The notes under the pieces are model-generated. The model saw nothing but the letters and a program-made list of their open reading frames with translations, did not search any database and was not told the DNA's origin. Position numbers and translations under genes: made by a program. A stretch of 38,333 nt of DNA from an uncultured Thalassotalea sp. (lineage in GTDB: Bacteria; Pseudomonadota; Gammaproteobacteria; Enterobacterales; Alteromonadaceae): positions 1 through 38,333 of the forward strand of contig CALJHL010000065.1 of the NCBI GenBank assembly GCA_938075435.1. Reading direction: 5' to 3'. The first letter of the stretch is position 1. Every line of letters begins with the position of its first letter. Positions 33,382 through 38,333 of the stretch are shown in pieces.

Positions 33382-34968
33382 TTAAAAGATCCTTCTTAAC
33401 TGCGGCTGAAGAACGTCAGGGGCTAAAAAATAGCCGATAAAAGCTATGAAGATAAGTAAAATAACCATATTCGAGAGATAAAATAGTCGAGTTTTATTCT
33501 TGTAGCTGGCTCTAAGGTGCAAATTATCTGATGCCGCAATAACACCAAATATTGGTAAACCAATTGCTCTATGTAGTTGTGTTGCAGAAATTACTACTGG
33601 GTTGATTTTGATCATTAAAATGGCTGAACTTACCCCAACCGCAATGCCAATAATGAGCACTGCCAATGATAACAATAGCCGGTAAGGACCCGATGGCTCA
33701 GCTGGCGAACGTGGCGGGTCAATTACCCGAAATTGAATTTTATCTGATGTTGCATCTGCTTGTTTGGCTAGCAATGCCGTTTCACTTCTTCCTAGCAACT
33801 GTTCATATTTGGCTTTGGTAATTTCATAACCACGATTTAATGCCACCATCTCAGCTTCAATTTCAGGCAGTACATGTATTTTGGCATTAAGTTCATTTAC
33901 TTGATTTTGATAATCGATACTTCTTACTTTTAATGAAGCAACTTCACTCTCCAGCTGATTCATTTGTATTTTCATTGCTTGGTAGACCGGGTTTTTAATC
34001 GCCGAATCACTTTCTGCACCAGCAACACCATTATTACTGTAATAATTCTCTATTTCGGTTCTTCTTAAATCTTTTAATTCACTAATCCTGCGGGTCAACT
34101 CCCTGACGTCGGGGTGGTTTTCGGTATAGCTGATTTTTAAATTATCGAGATTGGTTTGCAGGTTAACTATGCTTTCATCATAGGTTGTCGCAATGCTGTT
34201 TTGCTCAATAACATTGTCTGAAATTCTATTATTCGGACTATTTTCTTTGGCCAGTTGGGCTTTTGCCGATATTAACCGGGTTTGGGTTTCCAGTAATTGT
34301 AATTTAGTGGCTTTTAATAAGCGTTTAACGTTATCCAGAGCAGCATAGAAGCCGTTTGAGTCGCTGGGCATAATACCACTATATTTTTGTTTAAATTCGG
34401 TGAGTCGTCTTTCTGCTTCAATCAGGCGTAATTCATAATCACTAATTTGTTGCTTTAAAAATTGCTGGGCGGTGTCGGTGTCACTTCGCGTTTCACCTAA
34501 GGTGTTTTCAATAAAAACAGTCAAGGCTGCTTGCACTATATTTTTTGCTAATTGTGGGCTTTCTTCTTCAATCGACAAGGTATAAATATTTTCTCGGCCA
34601 GCACTATCTATCTTAATGTTTTTTTTAAGTGCTTCAATAATAGCATCAAATTCTTCATTATCTTGGGCTTTTAAATCTAGGTCGGTCATCCGCGCAATAC
34701 GCTCAAGGTTAGGCCGACTTAATAAAGTTTTGACCATTAACCTAATTTGCATATTGGCATCGGTTTCTACCATTATGCCTTTCATTAAAGGCCTAAGGAG
34801 TGATTGAGTATCAACATATACCCGAGCAGATGCTTGGTATTGATCAGGTAGGCTAGATACGCCTAGCCAACCTAACGGGCAAATTAACCAGGTGGAAATA
34901 ATTATGTAGTGTTTCTTACTCCAAACACCTAGTAACGTTTCCTTAATTTTCTCTATTTGTTCATGCAT
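33382..34968 (-). CDS. XrtA system polysaccharide chain-length determinant (Wzz-like)
   Basis: 528 residues. N-terminal membrane helix near residues 20-40 (YIIISTWLICPLGWLG), then a long periplasmic coiled coil (about 170-405, VKRLLKATKLQLLETQT, LRRTEIENY), then two membrane helices (LLSLAVLIIGIAVGVSSAI and LSNMVILLIFIAFIGYFL). The proline-rich VIDPPRSPAEPSGP before the second helix is typical of Wzz proteins. It matches the PEP-CTERM chain-length family (TIGR03007). It regulates length of the exopolysaccharide and activates the BY-kinase. Together with the export lipoprotein and kinase it forms the standard Wzx/Wzy export core. Confidence 0.93.
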   Translation of the reverse strand: MHEQIEKIKETLLGVWSKKHYIIISTWLICPLGWLGVSSLPDQYQASARVYVDTQSLLRPLMKGIMVETDANMQIRLMVKTLLSRPNLERIARMTDLDLKAQDNEEFDAIIEALKKNIKIDSAGRENIYTLSIEEESPQLAKNIVQAALTVFIENTLGETRSDTDTAQQFLKQQISDYELRLIEAERRLTEFKQKYSGIMPSDSNGFYAALDNVKRLLKATKLQLLETQTRLISAKAQLAKENSPNNRISDNVIEQNSIATTYDESIVNLQTNLDNLKISYTENHPDVRELTRRISELKDLRRTEIENYYSNNGVAGAESDSAIKNPVYQAMKIQMNQLESEVASLKVRSIDYQNQVNELNAKIHVLPEIEAEMVALNRGYEITKAKYEQLLGRSETALLAKQADATSDKIQFRVIDPPRSPAEPSGPYRLLLSLAVLIIGIAVGVSSAILMIKINPVVISATQLHRAIGLPIFGVIAASDNLHLRASYKNKTRLFYLSNMVILLIFIAFIGYFLAPDVLQPQLRRIF

Positions 34969-34997
34969 GATAGGGATTCTTTATAAGTATTTTTAGT

Positions 34998-35636
34998 TTA
35001 AAACCATGCTTCAGGGATGACAATAATATCGCCAGGCAAGACATCAACATTACCTTTGATATCACCATATTTAACTAAATCTTCAATCAATAGTTGATAT
35101 TGTTTCTGTTGACCGTTTTCAATTCTAACCAGAATGGCATCGTTACCATCGGCATACTCAGTTAAGCCGCCAACCGCAATCATCACATCCAGTAAAGTCA
35201 TATTTTGTCGATAGCTAACCGCTTTCGGTTGGGCAGCCTCTCCAATTATTCTGATTTGTTCATGATAAGGGCCAACAAAACCATTTACCGTAACGGTGAC
35301 AATAGGCTCTCTTAAATAGGTAGCCAACCGCTCTTCAATGCTTCGAGCTAACTGGGTGGGCGTTATTCCTGAGGCGGGAATATCTTCCACTAAAGAGGTG
35401 GTTATTTTTCCGTCTGGACGAACAATAAAACTGCCAGATACCTCTGGATTACGCCAAACAAATATATTTAAGGTATCACCAGGGCCGATTAAATAATTGT
35501 AGTTGGCAGCACTGTCGGTTTTCGCTGGGTGTAGGGTTGCAGTTGGTAAGGTTGGGCTAGAGCTACAGCTTGCTAAAAAAGTAAGAGCAGTCACTAGGAC
35601 CAATGCTGATTTAAGAGACAAAAATCCTTTCGTCAT
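34998..35636 (-). CDS. XrtA system polysaccharide export lipoprotein (Wza-like)
   Basis: 212 residues. Lipoprotein signal with lipobox LASC (Cys24). Then the polysaccharide export domain YLIGPGDTLNIFVWRNPEVSG (about 48-68), the PDGKITTSLVED strand pair, and an SLBB-like domain (IRIIGEAAQPKAVSYRQNM, LLDVMIAVGGLTEYADGN). Ends VLPGDIIVIPEAWF. It should form the outer-membrane or periplasmic export channel of the exopolysaccharide. First gene of a five-gene minus-strand operon. Divergent from the glycosyltransferase gene across 177 bp of very AT-rich DNA that must hold both promoters. Confidence 0.93.
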   Translation of the reverse strand: MTKGFLSLKSALVLVTALTFLASCSSSPTLPTATLHPAKTDSAANYNYLIGPGDTLNIFVWRNPEVSGSFIVRPDGKITTSLVEDIPASGITPTQLARSIEERLATYLREPIVTVTVNGFVGPYHEQIRIIGEAAQPKAVSYRQNMTLLDVMIAVGGLTEYADGNDAILVRIENGQQKQYQLLIEDLVKYGDIKGNVDVLPGDIIVIPEAWF

Positions 35637-35813
35637 AACTAACGCCTTTTGTTTATTAAATTATTATTACTAAATTAGAGATTAGTCGATAAGCAAAAAA
35701 ATGCATAAATTTTACACAAAAATCTTTTTATCTAGTTGATTGGTCTATTATTAAATTCAAACCCTCAATGACTGTTAATTTTTCTTAGTCTGTTTTTGAT
35801 AAGGTAATGAAGT
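35637..35813. promoter_or_regulatory. Divergent promoter region of the two exopolysaccharide operons
   Basis: 177 bp, AT-rich, between the export lipoprotein (minus) and the glycosyltransferase (plus). A long A tract (AAGCAAAAAAATGCAT, 35691-35706) is visible. I see no clear -24/-12 (TGGCAC-N5-TTGC) element for PrsR/sigma-54 and no confident sigma-70 pair. The ribosome site AAGGT at 35801-35805 serves the plus-strand gene. Confidence 0.45.
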
Positions 35814-37196
35814 TTGAATAATAATAATCAAAATTACTCATCGTTAATGTTAAAGCTTTTATTATTATGCGATGCCGTGCTATTTTTTAGCGCATTTTAT
35901 GTCGCTAGCACCGAGACTTTGCAACAAACAACTGGCTTTAATTTTATTATTAATGGTTTGTTTTTTGCTTTTGTAATGCAGCTGAGCTGTTTAGGCTTAG
36001 GCCTGTATAAATCGAAATTGCGAGAAAAAATAAGTGGTGTTTTTAGACGATTAATGTTGGTTTGTGGTATCAGCTATATTTTTCTAGCCATGCTTGAACA
36101 ATTTACAAGTAATCCGAGTTTAAACAATGACTTTCTGATCAAAGCTTGTATTTTGGCGTTTGTGTTTAGCGCGGGATTTCGTTTCTTACTTTATAAATTT
36201 AATATTCTAGGTTTTGCTAAGCGCAATGTGTTGGTACTTGGGGCGGGCCAGCGAGCATTAATTATTGATACCCGGATGCGGCGCGAAGTTGATCGACAAG
36301 GTTTTAATTTGCTCGGTTTTATTCTCATGGATGGTGATTTGCCTGCCGATATAGAACCAAGTCACATTATCGATTTGAAAACCCAGTTAATAGATTATGT
36401 AGTTAAAAATCAAGTGCATGAAATTGTGGTTGCCACTGATGAAAGGCGCACCAACTTACCCGTTGATGAGCTGTTTGCGTGTAAATTAAGAGGGGTTGTC
36501 GTTTCTGAAATATTAGATTTTATTGAAAATGAAACCGGTCAAATTGCGGTAAATTTAATTTATCCGAGTTGGATTATTTATTCAAAAGGATTTCATTCGA
36601 GCAATGATTTAAGGAATACTTTTGATTGGGGACTTAATGCGAGTTTAGCCGTATTTCTGTTTATACTTAGTTGGCCATTTATGCTTTTAGCGATTTTGGC
36701 GATTAAAATGGAAGATGGTTTTAATGCCCCGGTGCTTTATTGGCAAGAGCGAGTTGGCTTAAATGGTAAAATTTTTCGTATCGTTAAATTTCGCTCTATG
36801 ACCGTGGATGCCGAACAAAATGGAGCCCAGTGGGCAAAACCGCAAGATAGCAGAGTAACTTGGGTAGGTCGTTTTATTCGTAAATACCGTATTGATGAGC
36901 TCCCGCAAATTTATAACGTATTTACTGGTGATATGGGCTTTGTTGGGCCAAGACCTGAGCGCCCAGAGTTTGTTGAAAAATTGAAGGGAATTATCCCTTA
37001 TTACAGTGAAAGACATAACGTTAAATCGGGCTTAACGGGCTGGGCGCAACTTAAATACCCTTATGGCGCAACCCAAGAAGATTCTCTTGAAAAACTAAAG
37101 TTTGATCTCTATTACATTAAACATCGCAGTATCTTATTGGATTTATTGATATTAATACAAACCGCAGAGGTGGTGTTATTTGGTAAAGGCAGGTAA
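35814..37196 (+). CDS. XrtA system priming glycosyltransferase (polyprenyl phosphate sugar transferase)
   Basis: 460 residues starting at TTG, supported by AAGGT eight nt upstream; an ATG at 35807 is in another frame and closed at once. It has five membrane helices in the first ~150 residues plus one at about 275-300, a nucleotide-binding-like domain between them (NVLVLGAGQRALI), and the bacterial sugar transferase domain at the end (IFRIVKFRSM, RIDELPQIYNVF, GPRPERPEF, SGLTGWAQ). It matches the PEP-CTERM glycosyltransferase family (TIGR03013, EpsB-like) and would load the first sugar phosphate on undecaprenyl phosphate. The deacetylase follows in the same operon. Confidence 0.93.
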   Translation: MNNNNQNYSSLMLKLLLLCDAVLFFSAFYVASTETLQQTTGFNFIINGLFFAFVMQLSCLGLGLYKSKLREKISGVFRRLMLVCGISYIFLAMLEQFTSNPSLNNDFLIKACILAFVFSAGFRFLLYKFNILGFAKRNVLVLGAGQRALIIDTRMRREVDRQGFNLLGFILMDGDLPADIEPSHIIDLKTQLIDYVVKNQVHEIVVATDERRTNLPVDELFACKLRGVVVSEILDFIENETGQIAVNLIYPSWIIYSKGFHSSNDLRNTFDWGLNASLAVFLFILSWPFMLLAILAIKMEDGFNAPVLYWQERVGLNGKIFRIVKFRSMTVDAEQNGAQWAKPQDSRVTWVGRFIRKYRIDELPQIYNVFTGDMGFVGPRPERPEFVEKLKGIIPYYSERHNVKSGLTGWAQLKYPYGATQEDSLEKLKFDLYYIKHRSILLDLLILIQTAEVVLFGKGR

Positions 37197-37204
37197 ATAT
37201 TATT

Positions 37205-38092
37205 TTGTCTAACCAGCCTGTCAGAAAATCTATTCTTACTGTCGATGTTGAAGATTATTTTCAAGTATCAGCCTTTGAAAATATTATCGAACATCGGCAA
37301 TGGGATAATCTTGAGCATCGAGTAGAGGCCAATACCCAGCGAATATTAGATTTGTTTGCTAACCATAACGCTACTGCTACTTTCTTTGTTTTAGGTTGGG
37401 TCGCAGAGCGTTATCCGGCGCTTATTAAGCGCATTGTTGATGACGGCCATGAATTGGCAAGCCATGGCTATGGTCATCAACGACTGACTAATTTAACACC
37501 GGCCCAAGTGTTGGAAGATATCAAAAAAAGCAAAGATATCTTGGAGGACCTTGCGGGTAAGGAAGTCGTTGGCTACCGAGCTCCCAGTTTTTCAATTAAT
37601 AAATCTAATCTTTGGGTATATCAAATATTAAAGGATTTGGGCTTTAAATATAGCTCAAGTACCTACCCCATCCATCATGATTTATATGGTGAGCCAGATT
37701 GGCCACGGCATGCCTACACAACCGATGCCGGCATCTTAGAAATTCCCTTATCGACTTTAAAGTTAGCCAATAAAAATTTCCCTATCGCTGGTGGTGGTTA
37801 TTATCGCTTACTGCCTTATTGGCTAAATAAGCGAGCGATTAAACGCTTTATGGACACAGAAAGTGCCCCTTATATGTTTTATTTTCATCCCTGGGAAATC
37901 GACGTAGAACAGCCAAGAATAAAGGGCGCTGCAATTAAGTCTATTGTTCGTCATTACACCAATTTAAACCACATGGAAGCGAAAATTGTTAAGTTATTAA
38001 CAACTAATCAGTGGCAAAGTATCCGACAAAGTTATCAACAGCAGTGGCTAAATACCGATGATTGCAGCCCTAAAGGTCACAACAGTGTCTGA
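37205..38092 (+). CDS. XrtA system polysaccharide deacetylase
   Basis: 295 residues, beginning with TTG (MSNQPVRKS) and followed by ILTVDVEDYFQVSAFEN, the hallmark of the PEP-CTERM deacetylase family (TIGR03006, with DUF3473 at the C-terminus). The NodB motifs are DVEDY, HELASHGYGHQ (H-x3-H), GYRAPSFSI and, near the end, FYFHPWEID. It removes acetyl groups from the exopolysaccharide, probably in the periplasm, though no signal peptide is visible. It is 8 nt after the glycosyltransferase stop, and its last 8 nt overlap the exosortase start, so all three genes are co-transcribed. Confidence 0.93.
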   Translation: MSNQPVRKSILTVDVEDYFQVSAFENIIEHRQWDNLEHRVEANTQRILDLFANHNATATFFVLGWVAERYPALIKRIVDDGHELASHGYGHQRLTNLTPAQVLEDIKKSKDILEDLAGKEVVGYRAPSFSINKSNLWVYQILKDLGFKYSSSTYPIHHDLYGEPDWPRHAYTTDAGILEIPLSTLKLANKNFPIAGGGYYRLLPYWLNKRAIKRFMDTESAPYMFYFHPWEIDVEQPRIKGAAIKSIVRHYTNLNHMEAKIVKLLTTNQWQSIRQSYQQQWLNTDDCSPKGHNSV

Positions 38093-38333
38093 TTTTTTGT
38101 TAAAAACTAAAGCCATTATTAAGGGCAATTCACTGCTGCTGTTATTGGTGACTTTAACCATTATGTTGTGGTTGTTAAGTTTTTCTAGCGGTTTGCAATC
38201 GGCTGCATCGGTGTGGTGGGGCTCAGAGATATTTCATCACTGTGCTTTTGTTGTGCCCATTAGTATTTGGCTAATTTATGACAAAAGAAATCAGTTATTA
38301 ACCAGCAAAGCCAAGCCAAATTATCTGGCGTTA
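38085..38333 (+). CDS. xrtA: Exosortase A (partial, runs off the window)
   Basis: A frame starting at GTG 38085, preceded by AAAGG (38072-38076), stays open for 83 codons to the window end. It shows a hydrophobic helix (LLLLLVTLTIMLWLLSF), then SEIFHHCAFVVPISIWLIYDK, which fits exosortase family proteins (integral membrane sorting enzymes that cleave PEP-CTERM signals). Its first bases overlap the end of the deacetylase gene by 8 nt. The catalytic Cys, Arg and His lie beyond the window, so the type cannot be fully verified, but the genes before it fit XrtA. Confidence 0.8.
   Translation, partial: MSDFLLKTKAIIKGNSLLLLLVTLTIMLWLLSFSSGLQSAASVWWGSEIFHHCAFVVPISIWLIYDKRNQLLTSKAKPNYLAL

Noticed and set aside
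35637-35813. Sigma-54 promoter for PrsR control in the divergent region (minus strand ATGCATTTTTTTGC)
   Set aside because: It lacks the invariant GG of the -24 box and the spacing is wrong. A similar look-alike before prsK (TGGCTTTAATTGCT, near 26119) is two bases too short.
1-38333. CRISPR array, transposase, integrase, prophage, toxin-antitoxin or restriction genes
   Set aside because: None recognised: no regularly spaced repeats, and no encoded protein carries the relevant motifs.

Overview
The window is AT-rich gammaproteobacterial chromosome. Gene content and protein sequence style (DeoR-glmS, hutG-hutF, ccoG, srkA-dsbA, an XrtA/PEP-CTERM exopolysaccharide cluster) suggest a marine member of Alteromonadales, probably Colwelliaceae such as Thalassotalea or Colwellia. 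That placement is inference from gene recognition, not from a marker search.

Layout. 1-77: 5' end of a minus-strand gene leaving the window, behind a palindromic operator candidate. 248-3010: glmS and a DeoR-family regulator (minus, one transcription unit), with two strong hairpins after glmS. 3103-5398: histidine degradation genes hutG and hutF (plus) with a perfect HutC-type palindrome upstream. 5495-9306: small membrane protein, ccoG, srkA and dsbA; the 3' end of srkA is tandemly duplicated. 9432-11260: TetR-family regulator divergent from an Old Yellow Enzyme reductase, with three copies of one 16-bp operator between them. 11286-15560: minus-strand genes for a polysaccharide deacetylase, a TVP38/DedA membrane protein, a secreted nuclease, a tandem OB-fold SSB-like protein and a sodium:solute symporter. 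15848-17572: DUF4153 membrane protein cut by an in-frame TAG. 17900-19270: two unrecognised lipoproteins. 19638-20507: MYG1-family hydrolase.

20675-25901 is a decaying stretch: an internally deleted outer-membrane protein pseudogene, a 993-residue multidomain di-haem lipoprotein that looks intact, an mlaC-like pseudogene with a nonsense codon, and a frameshifted, 5'-truncated alpha/beta hydrolase. It ends at a tRNA-Arg(CCG) gene with a good sigma-70 promoter.

26248 to the end is the XrtA (exosortase A)/PEP-CTERM cluster. The two-component pair prsK-prsR converges on a five-gene minus operon (export lipoprotein, chain-length determinant, tyrosine autokinase, outer-membrane barrel, ExeA-like ATPase). 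A divergent plus operon carries a priming glycosyltransferase, a polysaccharide deacetylase and the first 83 codons of exosortase A. Together they should make and export an exopolysaccharide coupled to sorting of PEP-CTERM proteins. No PEP-CTERM substrate is encoded in the window.

I did not find a clearly new defence or mobile system: no transposase, integrase or CRISPR array was seen. The most informative oddities are the broken and remodelled gene ends (srkA, DUF4153, mlaC-like, hydrolase, OMP), the triple operator of the TetR/OYE pair, the tandem OB-fold protein and the CBM6/di-haem fusion lipoprotein.
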